A stretch of DNA of 15,065 bases from Spirochaetia bacterium UBA5368 (GCA_002407865.1 DHPI01000072.1:41884-56948); one strand, 5' to 3'; numbered from the stretch's first letter, positions 1 through 7,819 are shown. Numbers and translations: made by a program. Notes: generated by a model from the sequence alone, not told the origin.

Positions 1-750
1 CGGCAGAGCCTCCGTGTGGTGGAGAAACTCGAAGAGCGTTACAACGATTTTCCGGGGCTCAACCTTACATGGGAAACGCGCGAGGGAATTATCAAGCATT
101 CTTCGTGTTTCGACCATCCCGCAATTTCAGACTATGCGCCACATGAGCAGCCGTCTCTTGAGGCGCAGATCATCGATTTTGCCGATGAGATCGCGTACAA
201 CAACCACGACCTCGACGACGGCATCTCGTCTGGACTGCTCGAAATAGACGACGTAAGGGAGCTTCGCATATGGAAAATCGCCGCAGGCGCCCTCGGTGGA
301 GAAAGCGCAGTACCCCGCGAAAAGAAATTCCTTGTCAGCGCCATGATACGCGCGATCATCAACCTGTTCGTGTCCGACCTGATCACGGCGACACGCGGCG
401 CAATCGACGCGATGTCGATTAAAACGAACGATGACGTGAGAAACGCGAAGCAGCGCGCCGTGCGCCTCAGCAGCGACATAGAACAGGCGAATTGCGAGTT
501 AAAGTTGTTCCTGAAAAAGAACCTGTACGAGCACTACCGCGTAGTGCGCATGAGCATCAAGGCGCAGAAGGTGGTGCGCGACCTTTTTACGATTTATTAC
601 GAGCATCCGAACGCCCTTTCGGATAGCTATTGCCGGCGCATGGAAACGGACGGGCTGAAGCAGACCATATCCGACTACATAGCGGGCATGACCGACCGGT
701 ACGCTCTTGAAGAACATCAGAAACTCACCGATCCGATGATTCGCGTGTAG
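1..750 (+). CDS. dGTPase-like HD-domain dNTP triphosphohydrolase, C-terminal part (5' end outside window)
   Basis: The reading frame is open from the first base, so the gene enters the window from the left. About 249 C-terminal residues are visible, against roughly 350-450 for the family. It begins RQSLRVVEKLEERY, which matches the conserved segment following the first HD metal-binding motifs of dGTPase-like proteins. The strongest signature is the helix DFADEIAYNNHDLDDG (residues about 58-73), which carries the late Asp metal ligand of the HD fold. Members hydrolyse dNTPs to deoxynucleosides and triphosphate and help control nucleotide pools in the cytoplasm. An internal GTG at 16 could be read as a start, but homology of the preceding residues argues against it. 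The N-terminal His and HD ligands lie outside the window, so activity cannot be confirmed. The next gene is 179 bp away and probably a separate unit. Confidence 0.88.
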   Translation, partial: RQSLRVVEKLEERYNDFPGLNLTWETREGIIKHSSCFDHPAISDYAPHEQPSLEAQIIDFADEIAYNNHDLDDGISSGLLEIDDVRELRIWKIAAGALGGESAVPREKKFLVSAMIRAIINLFVSDLITATRGAIDAMSIKTNDDVRNAKQRAVRLSSDIEQANCELKLFLKKNLYEHYRVVRMSIKAQKVVRDLFTIYYEHPNALSDSYCRRMETDGLKQTISDYIAGMTDRYALEEHQKLTDPMIRV

Positions 751-773
751 CGGCGGGCCGCCATTACCGCCGC
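750..773 (+). other. GC-rich inverted repeat after the dGTPase stop codon
   Basis: GCGGCGG (750-756) and CCGCCGC (767-773) are perfect reverse complements separated by 10 bases, starting on the last base of the dGTPase stop codon. RNA here could form a 7-bp hairpin. No T-run follows, so it is not a standard rho-independent terminator. It might protect the 3' end or assist rho-dependent termination, which is inference. Confidence 0.3.
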
Positions 774-781
774 ATTACGCG

Positions 782-794
782 AACAAAATTTGTT
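782..794. promoter_or_regulatory. 13-bp palindrome upstream of glpA, possible operator
   Basis: AACAAA-A-TTTGTT is a perfect dyad with 6-bp arms around one central base, about 135 bp before the glpA start. It resembles neither the FNR/CRP half-sites nor the GlpR consensus I know. Between it and glpA lie two TATATT hexamers (865-870 and 894-899) that could be -10 boxes. Neither has a good -35 at normal spacing. The region most likely holds the promoter of the glp run, but its exact position is not resolved. Confidence 0.25.
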
Positions 795-929
795 ATTGCA
801 TTTACACGTGGCCGGAGCGTACCATGCAATTTCGTTTTTTTGGCGCAACGCCGGAAACGCGGCCTATATTCGTGGGGAAGGCGTTTTCTGCGCTATATTT
901 GTATGCATTGACAATGGAAAACAGGCATT

Positions 930-2573
930 ATGAACAGAATTGAAACTGATGTCATCGTAATCGGCGGTGGCGCAACAGGCGCGGGCACGTTGCGCGATCT
1001 TTCACTCCGCGGCATACGCGCCGTTCTGATCGAAAAGAACGATATCGCGTCGGGCACAACGGGCCGCAACCACGGGCTGCTCCATTCGGGCACACGTTAT
1101 GCGGTAAACGACCTGGAATCGGCACGGGAATGCATATCCGAAAACCGGATTTTAAAAAAAATAGCCCGCCACTGCATTGAAGACACGGGCGGCCTTTTCG
1201 TGACGCTTCCGGAAGACGATCCGTCGTACCACAGCAAGCTGATCGAACACTGCAAATATGCCGGCATTCCCTGCGAGGAAATCAGCGTCAGCGAAGCATT
1301 ACGGATAGAACCGAACCTGAATGCCAGTGCCCTCGCCGCACTCCGCGTCCCCGACGGCACGATCGACCCCTTCAGGCTTACAGCCGCGAACATCCTGGAC
1401 GCGCAGGAGCACGGCGCAAAGATATTCACCCACAGCTATGTCACCGAAATATTGAAAGAAGGAACGTCGGTCACCGGCGTGCGGTGCTTCAGCACTGACA
1501 GCAGGGACACATTCGAGATCTACGCGCCGATGATCGTCAACGCGGCGGGCGTCTGGGGCCAGCGTCTCTGCGAACTGGCCGGGATCGAACTCAAGATGTT
1601 CCCCTCGAAAGGCTCCATGGTAATCATCGATTACCGCATCAACAACGTGGTCGTCAACAGATGCCGTATTCCGTCGGACGGCGATATCATCGTACCCGGC
1701 GACACGGTATCCCTGATAGGCACCACATCCCGGAAAATACCGTATGACCGGATTGACGAGCTGACGGTTGACGAAGATGAAATAGAAACCCTGCTCGAAA
1801 ACGGCGAAAAGCTCATCCCCAATGTATCGAAAACGCGCGTGCTCAGGGCGTATTCGGGTGTGCGCCCGCTCATTGCCGTTTCGGGCCAGCTCGATGGGCG
1901 CGACATTAGCCGCGGGATTGTACTGATCGACCACGAGCGCCGCGACGGGCTGAGCGGTCTCGTCACCATCGCCGGTGGAAAACTTATGACTTACCGGCTC
2001 ATGGCGAAGATGGCAACCGACCTCGTATGCAAAAAACTCGGCGTCAGAAAAAAATGCGCAACGCACCGCCTTCCGCTGCCGGGTTCGGAGCAGAAAATTT
2101 TTTCATCCCGCCGCGTTCAGAAATTTACGGGCATCCCAAACTCGATCGTGGGTTCGACGTTTTACCGTCACGGCGAAAGGGTAAGCCAGATTCTCAGCAG
2201 CGACCGCCGCAATTACGGGCTGGTATGCGAATGCGAAATGGTCACCGAGGGCGAGATAGAATACGCACTGAAGAACCTCAACGTCAAAAACCTGGTCGAC
2301 CTTCGGAGGAGAACACGCATCGGCATGGGGCCGTGCCAGGGCGGGCTCTGCGCCTACAGGGCCGCGGGACTGTTCCCCCGCTATAACGCGGCGTCGTCGG
2401 TGGAATCGAACCGCATGCTGAAGGATTTTCTCGAAGAACGCTGGAAAGGAATAAAACCGATACTCTGGGGCGACGCGCTCCGTGAGACTGAATTTATTTA
2501 CTGGATATACGAGGGGCTGTTCGGCCTGGGCGATATTAATTTTTCGGATATGGAAGGAGAAGAGCACGCGTGA
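930..2573 (+). CDS. glpA: Anaerobic glycerol-3-phosphate dehydrogenase, FAD subunit A
   Basis: This is the catalytic flavoprotein that oxidises sn-glycerol-3-phosphate to dihydroxyacetone phosphate in the GlpABC membrane complex. The N-terminal dinucleotide fold VIVIGGGATGAGTLRD (residues 8-23) binds FAD. It is followed by SGTTGRNHGLLHSGTRY, typical of the GlpA/GlpD family, and a later FAD contact near IAGGKLMTYRL (348-357). The C-terminal third holds a BFD-like [2Fe-2S] domain with Cys433, Cys435, Cys469 and Cys474 (CxC...CxxxxC), as in the anaerobic GlpA and unlike aerobic GlpD. Its 547 residues are full length for the family. The ATG at 930 places the Rossmann motif at the usual distance, although the ribosome-binding site before it is weak. 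The stop overlaps the glpB start (GTGA), so translation is coupled. No glpK, glpF or glpR is present in the window. Confidence 0.95.
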   Translation: MNRIETDVIVIGGGATGAGTLRDLSLRGIRAVLIEKNDIASGTTGRNHGLLHSGTRYAVNDLESARECISENRILKKIARHCIEDTGGLFVTLPEDDPSYHSKLIEHCKYAGIPCEEISVSEALRIEPNLNASALAALRVPDGTIDPFRLTAANILDAQEHGAKIFTHSYVTEILKEGTSVTGVRCFSTDSRDTFEIYAPMIVNAAGVWGQRLCELAGIELKMFPSKGSMVIIDYRINNVVVNRCRIPSDGDIIVPGDTVSLIGTTSRKIPYDRIDELTVDEDEIETLLENGEKLIPNVSKTRVLRAYSGVRPLIAVSGQLDGRDISRGIVLIDHERRDGLSGLVTIAGGKLMTYRLMAKMATDLVCKKLGVRKKCATHRLPLPGSEQKIFSSRRVQKFTGIPNSIVGSTFYRHGERVSQILSSDRRNYGLVCECEMVTEGEIEYALKNLNVKNLVDLRRRTRIGMGPCQGGLCAYRAAGLFPRYNAASSVESNRMLKDFLEERWKGIKPILWGDALRETEFIYWIYEGLFGLGDINFSDMEGEEHA

Positions 2574-3877
2574 TTTACGATTGTCTGATTATTGGCGGCG
2601 GCATTTCTGGTTTAACATGCGGAATTCGTTGCAGCGCCGCAGGGCTCAATTGCGCAATACTGTCATCGGGCATGAGCTCGCTGCATTTTTCCTCCGGCTC
2701 CATCGATCTCATGGGATACGACGGGGACCACAGGGTGGTATACGAACCATTCGAGTATCTTGAAAGCTTCATCGCCTCGCACCCGCGGCATCCCTATGCG
2801 AAGTGCGGCACCAGCGGGATACGCGACGCGCTGTTTTTTTTCAGAGACCAGCTGTCGGCTGAAGACCTTGAACTGTATAACAATGAAGAAAAAAACCATT
2901 TCCACGTATCCGCGCTCGGCACGCTGAAGCCGACATATTTTTCACAGCGCAGCGTATTCAACGAAAAGGTGCGCCTGGCGTTTCAGAAACGGTCAAAAAT
3001 CGCCGTGCTCAACTTTTCGGGCTACCGCGATTTTCATCCGGCGCTTGCAATTTCCAACCTCCGCAAAAACAGATTTTTCAGCGATATCGAAATCGTAACG
3101 GGAAACATACTTTTCCCCGACTACGGAAGCATCGAAAAGAATCCGTTCGAATTCCGCTCGATCGACATCGCGAGGATTTTCGACACCGAGAAATTTCTCG
3201 AAGATATCGCGGGGCAGATACGCCGCGAGGCGCAGGACGCCGAATTCGCGAGCCTGCCGGCGTTTATCGGCATCAACAACTACAAACGGCACCACCAGCT
3301 TCTGCAGCAGTTGACCGGACTGCTGATATATGAAATACCAACGCTGCCGCCGTCCATTCTCGGAATGCGTATCGACAACGCCCTTAAATCGCGCTTCGCG
3401 GCGCTCGGCGGCGTCTATATCGCGGGCGACACCGTCACGGGCGGCGCGATAGAAAATGGGATGATTACACACATTACGACAAAAAACAACGGCGCTTCAC
3501 CGGTGCGGGCATCACAGTACGTACTCGCCACCGGCAGTTTTTTCAGCGGAGGGCTTATAAGCGACGCCGGCGGCATGCGGGAGCCGATATTCAACCTGAA
3601 GGCCGACTTCGACGCCGAGCGGCGCCAGTGGCATTCACCGTCGCTGTTTGCACCGAAGGGGCACCCCTTTCTCGAGTACGGCGTGGCAACTGACGAATCG
3701 CTTCATCCTGTGACGCAGGACGGCGACACGGTAAAAAACCTGTACTGCACGGGAGCGCTGCTATCGGGATGCAATCCCGTCAGGGAAGGCTGCGGCGGCG
3801 GAAGCGCCGTCGCCACGGGCTATCACGCCGCGGAAATTATTCTTACACACACCGGGAAGAAACATGATAAAGCTTGA
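2570..3877 (+). CDS. glpB: Anaerobic glycerol-3-phosphate dehydrogenase subunit B
   Basis: GlpB is the second flavoprotein subunit of the anaerobic glycerol-3-phosphate dehydrogenase, thought to take part in electron transfer from GlpA toward the Fe-S subunit GlpC. An FAD-type dinucleotide fold opens the protein (CLIIGGGISGLTCGIR, residues 5-20). A second nucleotide-binding segment is seen in LATGSFFSGG. The C-terminal block GCNPVREGCGGGSAVATGY is characteristic of GlpB. Its 435 residues are normal for the family (about 420). The start is GTG at 2570, overlapping the glpA stop by four bases. AAGGAG at 2554-2559 lies about 10 nt upstream, slightly long but usable. The 3' end overlaps glpC by 14 bp, supporting one polycistronic message. 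Confidence 0.93.
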   Translation: MIYDCLIIGGGISGLTCGIRCSAAGLNCAILSSGMSSLHFSSGSIDLMGYDGDHRVVYEPFEYLESFIASHPRHPYAKCGTSGIRDALFFFRDQLSAEDLELYNNEEKNHFHVSALGTLKPTYFSQRSVFNEKVRLAFQKRSKIAVLNFSGYRDFHPALAISNLRKNRFFSDIEIVTGNILFPDYGSIEKNPFEFRSIDIARIFDTEKFLEDIAGQIRREAQDAEFASLPAFIGINNYKRHHQLLQQLTGLLIYEIPTLPPSILGMRIDNALKSRFAALGGVYIAGDTVTGGAIENGMITHITTKNNGASPVRASQYVLATGSFFSGGLISDAGGMREPIFNLKADFDAERRQWHSPSLFAPKGHPFLEYGVATDESLHPVTQDGDTVKNLYCTGALLSGCNPVREGCGGGSAVATGYHAAEIILTHTGKKHDKA

Positions 3878-5069
3878 GAATATATCGTTCGACCATTGCA
3901 TCAAGTGCACCGTGTGCACCATCTACTGCCCTGTCGCCCGCGCGACGCACCACTTTCCCGGGCCGAAGCAATCCGGGCCCGACACCGAGCGTCTTCGTAT
4001 AAAAAATCCGAATCTGCTCGACGAATCGCTGAAATACTGCACAAACTGCAAACGTTGCGAGATAGCCTGCCCTTCCAACGTGAAGATCGCCGACATTATC
4101 CAGAGCTCCAAGTGGAAATATTTCAAAAAGCGTTTCCGCCTCCGGGATTATTTTTTAGCGCGCACCGACCTCATGGGAAGCGCCGCCACGCTGGTCAGCC
4201 CGATTGTTAATTTTTTTACCGGGCTGTATCCTGTCAAGCTTGCGCTCGACATTTTTTTCAAAATACCGTCGAAGAGAACCTTCCCGAAATATGCGCAGGG
4301 CACGTTTCGGCGATGGTACAAAAAGCAGCATACAGCGCAGACGGCATACAAAAGACGGGTCGTATATTTCCACGGTTGCTATGTGAATTACAACAACCAC
4401 CAGCTTGGCAAAGACGTCATCAGGGTGTTAAACGCGATGAACATCGGCGTTATTCTGCCGAAGGAAAAGTGCTGCGGCGTGCCCCTCATCGCCAACGGGT
4501 ACATCACGAAGGCAAGAAAAAACGCCCGGTACAACATCGCGTCGCTACGCGGCGAGCTCGAAATGGAATCCGGAGAGAAAATCGTCACGGCATCGTCAAG
4601 CTGCGCCTTCGCGCTGAAATACGAGTATCCCAACCTGATCGAGCTCGACAACTCGGCAATTTTCAACGATCTCGAGTACATCACCCGCTACATATACACA
4701 CGCTTCGAACAGGGCGATATCCCCGCGATGAAACCGATACCCATGCGGGTTGCGTACCACTCACCGTGCCATCTCGAGCGGATGGGAGGCGTGCCCTACA
4801 CCATTGAGGTGCTGAAAAAGATTCCAGGGCTCGATCTGCATATTCTTCATTCCGAATGCTGCGGCATCGCCGGCACCTATGGCTTTAAAAAGGAATATTA
4901 TAATGTGTCGCAAAAAATCGGCGACGAGCTTTTCGGCAGAATCGAAAGGGTGCAACCCGATTATGTTATAAGCGACTGCGAGACATGCAAGTGGCAGATT
5001 GAAATGAGCACGCCATACAAGGTGCTGCATCCCGTTACCGTGCTTGCAATGTCGCTCGCGCAACACTGA
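3864..5069 (+). CDS. glpC: Anaerobic glycerol-3-phosphate dehydrogenase, Fe-S membrane-anchor subunit C
   Basis: GlpC carries electrons from GlpAB to the membrane quinone pool. Two [4Fe-4S] motifs occupy the N-terminus: Cys12, Cys15, Cys18, Cys22 (CxxCxxCxxxC) and Cys59, Cys62, Cys65, Cys69 (CxxCxxCxxxC). Two CCG domains follow, as in heterodisulfide reductase B and glycolate oxidase GlcF. The first has Cys172 and CCG at 203-205. The second has Cys302 and CCG at 332-334, then a CETC at 372-375. The segment near residues 105-133 (SAATLVSPIVNFFTGLYPVK) is the likely amphipathic or membrane-contacting region; no clear transmembrane helix is seen elsewhere. The length of 401 residues matches E. 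coli GlpC (396). The ATG start lies inside the glpB end. The next gene starts 15 bp after its stop. Confidence 0.93.
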   Translation: MIKLENISFDHCIKCTVCTIYCPVARATHHFPGPKQSGPDTERLRIKNPNLLDESLKYCTNCKRCEIACPSNVKIADIIQSSKWKYFKKRFRLRDYFLARTDLMGSAATLVSPIVNFFTGLYPVKLALDIFFKIPSKRTFPKYAQGTFRRWYKKQHTAQTAYKRRVVYFHGCYVNYNNHQLGKDVIRVLNAMNIGVILPKEKCCGVPLIANGYITKARKNARYNIASLRGELEMESGEKIVTASSSCAFALKYEYPNLIELDNSAIFNDLEYITRYIYTRFEQGDIPAMKPIPMRVAYHSPCHLERMGGVPYTIEVLKKIPGLDLHILHSECCGIAGTYGFKKEYYNVSQKIGDELFGRIERVQPDYVISDCETCKWQIEMSTPYKVLHPVTVLAMSLAQH

Positions 5070-5075
5070 TCCTCC

Positions 5076-5082
5076 GGAGGGG
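5076..5082 (+). promoter_or_regulatory. Strong Shine-Dalgarno of yjbQ inside a small palindrome
   Basis: GGAGGGG ends two bases before the ATG at 5085; counting only GGAGG the spacing is 4 nt. It is the right half of the perfect palindrome CCTCCGGAGG (5071-5080), immediately after the glpC stop. This strong site suggests that YjbQ is translated independently of the coupled glpABC series. The palindrome itself would make only a weak hairpin. Confidence 0.6.
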
Positions 5083-5084
5083 CT

Positions 5085-5504
5085 ATGAAATCGTATACGG
5101 AACACCTGACATTCACCACGAAAAACCGCAGGGACTACATCAACATCACGAACGCGGTTGCCGATATCGTGCGCAAGAGCGGCATCCGCGAGGGGCTGTG
5201 CCTGGTGAACGCGATGCACATTACCGCGTCGGTATTCATCAATGACAACGAAAGCGGCCTGCTGCGCGATTTCGACGACTTTCTCGAAGCGCTTGCGCCG
5301 CACGAACCGATTAACAAATATCGCCACAACCGCACGGGCGAGGACAACGGCGACGCGCACATCAAGCGCACCATCATGGGACGCGAAGTTGTCGTCGCAA
5401 TCACCAACGGCAAATTCGATTTCGGGCCGTGGGAGCAGATATTTTACGGCGAATTCGACGGACAGCGGCCCAAGCGCGTACTCGTGAAGGTAATAGGCGA
5501 ATAA
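5085..5504 (+). CDS. YjbQ/UPF0047 family protein
   Basis: This 139-residue protein is a full-length member of the YjbQ (UPF0047) family, a small cytoplasmic beta-rich fold with conserved His and Asn residues. E. coli YjbQ has been reported to have weak thiamine phosphate synthase activity, but its physiological role is unsettled. Diagnostic blocks are [17 protein letters not shown] (residues 40-56, His46), [16 protein letters not shown] (87-102, His92) and [20 protein letters not shown] (114-133). All conserved residues I expect are present. It follows glpC by 15 bp and precedes the TatD gene by two bases, so it is probably cotranscribed with the glp genes. Nothing in the sequence indicates a functional link to glycerol-3-phosphate oxidation. 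Confidence 0.9.
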   Translation: MKSYTEHLTFTTKNRRDYINITNAVADIVRKSGIREGLCLVNAMHITASVFINDNESGLLRDFDDFLEALAPHEPINKYRHNRTGEDNGDAHIKRTIMGREVVVAITNGKFDFGPWEQIFYGEFDGQRPKRVLVKVIGE

Positions 5505-5506
5505 CT

Positions 5507-6283
5507 ATGCGCCTGGTCGACGTCCACTGCCACCTGGAAAGCGATATTTTCAGGGATTCGCTTGATTCGATCATCGGCGGCGCGCTCGATGCGGGTATTG
5601 TAAAGCTCATCACATCGTCAATCACTCCCGATGAATGGCCCCTATCCGAATCGATCGCGCGCCGCTACGAATGCGTCGAGTTCGCGCTCGGCGTCCATCC
5701 ATGGTACTGCCGGGAAGAGCACATGGGCCGCATTGACGAGCTCGCCGACGCGCGGGTGCGGGGCGCGATCGCAATCGGTGAAATAGGGCTCGACAAAAAA
5801 ACGCCGCACCCGTCGATGGAGCTTCAGCGCCGCATATTCGAGCGGCAGCTCTCCATTGCGAAGGAGCTCGACCTCCCTGTCATTATGCACTGCCGCGGCG
5901 CGTTCGAGGAGCTTCTGCACCATATAAAAAAGACCGGCATGCCGAAGCGCGGCGGCATCATCCACTCGTTTTCGGGCAGCATACAGATTGCCGAAGAACT
6001 AATGAAGTACGGCGTCAGCTTTTCATTCGGCGGGGCGCTCACCTTCCGCAACAGCAAAAAGAAAGAAGACGTGCTGAAAGGAATCTTCCCCGGCCATTTT
6101 ATGCTCGAAACCGATGCGCCCGACATTCCGCCAGTGGAAAAAAAGGATGTTCCCAATGTGCCGGCGCACATCCTCTACAACTTGAAGGCGGCCTCGGACA
6201 TCCTCGGGCTTCCGGAAGAAACGGTCGCCGGCGCCGCCACGATAAACGCCGCAAACATGTTTGGACTGAACCTGCAGTCATGA
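5507..6283 (+). CDS. TatD family metal-dependent hydrolase (DNase)
   Basis: A 258-residue TIM-barrel amidohydrolase-fold protein of the TatD family, whose characterised members are metal-dependent 3'-5' nucleases acting on DNA or RNA in the cytoplasm. All expected metal ligands are visible: His7 and His9 (DVHCHLE), Glu92 (GEIGLD), His128 (MHCRGA), His153 (HSFSG) and Asp203 (ETDAP). The reading frame stays open upstream to 5429, but the ATG at 5507 places the HxH motif at residues 7-9 as in all relatives, and it lies two bases after the yjbQ stop. No good Shine-Dalgarno is seen, so translation probably depends on reinitiation from yjbQ. The stop overlaps the next start (ATGA). Substrate is not predictable; YcfH/YabD-like members are close alternatives. 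Confidence 0.92.
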   Translation: MRLVDVHCHLESDIFRDSLDSIIGGALDAGIVKLITSSITPDEWPLSESIARRYECVEFALGVHPWYCREEHMGRIDELADARVRGAIAIGEIGLDKKTPHPSMELQRRIFERQLSIAKELDLPVIMHCRGAFEELLHHIKKTGMPKRGGIIHSFSGSIQIAEELMKYGVSFSFGGALTFRNSKKKEDVLKGIFPGHFMLETDAPDIPPVEKKDVPNVPAHILYNLKAASDILGLPEETVAGAATINAANMFGLNLQS

Positions 6284-7005
6284 GACACTCACGAACGCAA
6301 CTTCTCGTCGGCAGCGCCGGAATGCAAAAACTCGCGAACGCGCATGTCGCGGTATTCGGCGTCGGCGGCGTCGGCTCGTACGCGCTCGAAGCGCTCGCCC
6401 GCGCGGGCGTTGGGCATCTTTACATCGTCGATTTTGATTGTGTCGAAGAATCCAACATCAACCGGCAGATTATCGCGCTCGATTCCACTATCGGGCTTCC
6501 AAAAACTCGCGTCGCGGCCGAGCGTATCGCGCAGATAAATCCCTCGGCGGAGGTCATCGCGGTGCAGGAATTTATTGCTCCCAACACCGTCGCATTGCAT
6601 GTACCGCCCGACACCGGATTCGCAATCGACGCAATCGACATCATCGCCTCGAAGATCCCTCTCATCGAACATCTCTATAATTCGGGCATTGTATTTATTT
6701 CATGCATGGGGGCCGCGCGAAAGCTTGACCCGACCGGATTCAAAATTGCCGACATCGGCAGCACACGCTACTGCCCACTCGCCAGGATTGTGCGGCGCGA
6801 GCTGAGAAACCGGGGCATAACAAAAGGCGTTCGCTGCATCTACTCGGAGGAAAACGACATTGCGCCTGGAGATGAACCGGAGATCACGGACGCGCCCGCC
6901 TGCAATGGAAACCGCAAACGGCCGCAGGGAACGATATCGTACATGCCCGCAATAATGGGACTGATGGCGGCGGGCGCCATCATCAACGACATCCTTAAAA
7001 GATGA
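6280..7005 (+). CDS. tcdA: tRNA threonylcarbamoyladenosine dehydratase (ThiF/E1-like)
   Basis: The protein belongs to the TcdA (CsdL/YgdL) group of the E1/ThiF/MoeB superfamily. These enzymes use ATP to cyclise the t6A base at position 37 of ANN-decoding tRNAs to ct6A. The adenylate-binding fold shows VFGVGGVGSYALEAL (residues 25-39), Asp53, the arginine-finger segment EESNINRQ (56-63) and FAIDAID (114-120). The TcdA-specific segment MGAARKLDPT (143-152) and the late GTISYMPAIMGLMAAG (217-232) separate it from ThiF and MoeB, as does the absence of the zinc CxxC pairs. Its 241 residues fit the family (about 250-270). The ATG overlaps the TatD stop, and it is the last gene of the plus-strand run. 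It converges with the next gene, leaving 18 bp between stops. Confidence 0.9.
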   Translation: MRHSRTQLLVGSAGMQKLANAHVAVFGVGGVGSYALEALARAGVGHLYIVDFDCVEESNINRQIIALDSTIGLPKTRVAAERIAQINPSAEVIAVQEFIAPNTVALHVPPDTGFAIDAIDIIASKIPLIEHLYNSGIVFISCMGAARKLDPTGFKIADIGSTRYCPLARIVRRELRNRGITKGVRCIYSEENDIAPGDEPEITDAPACNGNRKRPQGTISYMPAIMGLMAAGAIINDILKR

Positions 7006-7026
7006 GCGCCGCGGGCGCCGCGCTCA
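7003..7026 (-). terminator. Hairpin spanning both convergent stop codons
   Basis: TGAGCGC (7003-7009) and GCGCTCA (7020-7026) form a perfect 7-bp stem with a 10-nt GC-rich loop. Each arm contains a stop codon: the tcdA TGA on the plus strand and the HATPase gene's TGA on the minus strand. In minus-strand RNA the stem is followed by UCUUUU, acceptable for a rho-independent terminator. In plus-strand RNA no U-run follows, so termination of the glp-tcdA transcript here is uncertain. Confidence 0.45.
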
Positions 7027-7812
7027 TGGATTGCCGGTGATTCCCATTGACGAGAGAATCGCCGCGACTTCAAACGAAGATAATGGCGTAAAAAGAATCG
7101 GCAGCCCTTCGGCCATCGCCCGCTGAACAAAATCACGCCCGGGGCGAATGCCCCCGGCGATAATGACCCCCGCAAGGTCTTTGAGTGCGGCAACAGCCAC
7201 AGCGTTAGGATGCGTCAGCACTGTTACCCAGAGGTTGCCCGTCTGAGCGTTGGCGTTGACATCGCTTAAAAGATCTCCGACATAGCCGGCCGTAATATCG
7301 CGTGAACAATCCAGTCCATCCGTAATGAGCTCGAAATTGGCCTTCTCCCTGACTTCCTGCAACGAAATTCCCATACGATTTCCCCTCTTCTCGGTATTCA
7401 ATGCGACATTAAACTCAAGACGGGTGCCGAGACCCGGTACGGAATGAATTATCAGATAATCGGAGTTTTTTTTGATATTCGCAAGACCCATGCCCGCGCC
7501 AAATCCAAGCTTGCGTATTTCATCTGACGCGGTCGAAAACCCCTCCTGCATCGCAAGGTCGATATCCTCAATGCCCTGGCCACGGTCTTTCACTATGATC
7601 TTGATCTGGTCATCAAGAAAATATACGAAAAAATAACCGTAACGGGTATAGCACGCGAGATTGATTTCAGCTTCGTACGTCATAATCGCGACGCGCTGGA
7701 TAACCTGCGTCGGATAATTATTCTCTCGTAAATAGCGCTTTATTGAAATCGAGATTCTTCCCGCGTTGGAAAAATCTTTGCCTTTCAGCATATAAAATTG
7801 AACGGCGCTCAT
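7024..7812 (-). CDS. RsbW-like HATPase domain fused to a DRTGG domain
   Basis: Two domains are visible. Residues about 1-140 form a GHKL ATPase of the anti-sigma/serine kinase type. The N-box is TYEAEIN (45-51), the G1 box DRGQGI (76-81) and the G2 box GFGAGMGLANIKKNSD (103-118). Residues 147-262 form a DRTGG-type domain (LSDVNANAQ, LTHPNAVAVAALKDLAGVI, GIRPG, EGLPIL) clearly related to the neighbouring stand-alone protein. In relatives from clostridia and Thermotoga these domains are usually separate, neighbouring genes, often beside hydrogenase genes. Here they are one frame. Met147 (ATG at 7374-7372) is preceded by GAGGGG with 7-nt spacing, while the gene's own start has no Shine-Dalgarno and lies 7 bp after the upstream stop. 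A second, DRTGG-only product is therefore possible. No phosphatase, anti-anti-sigma or sigma partner is adjacent. The target is unknown. Confidence 0.85.
   Translation of the reverse strand: MSAVQFYMLKGKDFSNAGRISISIKRYLRENNYPTQVIQRVAIMTYEAEINLACYTRYGYFFVYFLDDQIKIIVKDRGQGIEDIDLAMQEGFSTASDEIRKLGFGAGMGLANIKKNSDYLIIHSVPGLGTRLEFNVALNTEKRGNRMGISLQEVREKANFELITDGLDCSRDITAGYVGDLLSDVNANAQTGNLWVTVLTHPNAVAVAALKDLAGVIIAGGIRPGRDFVQRAMAEGLPILFTPLSSFEVAAILSSMGITGNP
7382..7387 (-). promoter_or_regulatory. Internal Shine-Dalgarno before Met147 of the HATPase-DRTGG gene
   Basis: Read on the minus strand this is GAGGGG, seven nucleotides before an in-frame ATG at 7374-7372. The codons covering it encode the interdomain linker EKRGNR. 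It is the best ribosome-binding site of this two-gene unit and sits exactly at the domain border. It could drive translation of a separate DRTGG-domain polypeptide of 116 residues. Confidence 0.5.
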
Positions 7813-7819
7813 GCGGCGG

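Noticed and set aside
1299..2066. Open frame of 255 codons on the minus strand within glpA
   Set aside because: It lies wholly opposite a conserved flavoprotein gene. Long antisense frames are expected in genes of this codon bias, and the translation has no recognisable domain.
5071..5080. CCTCCGGAGG palindrome as an RNA switch over the yjbQ start
   Set aside because: Ten bases can form only a 3-bp stem with a 4-nt loop, too weak to hide the ribosome-binding site. It is better read as a strong Shine-Dalgarno with a chance symmetry.
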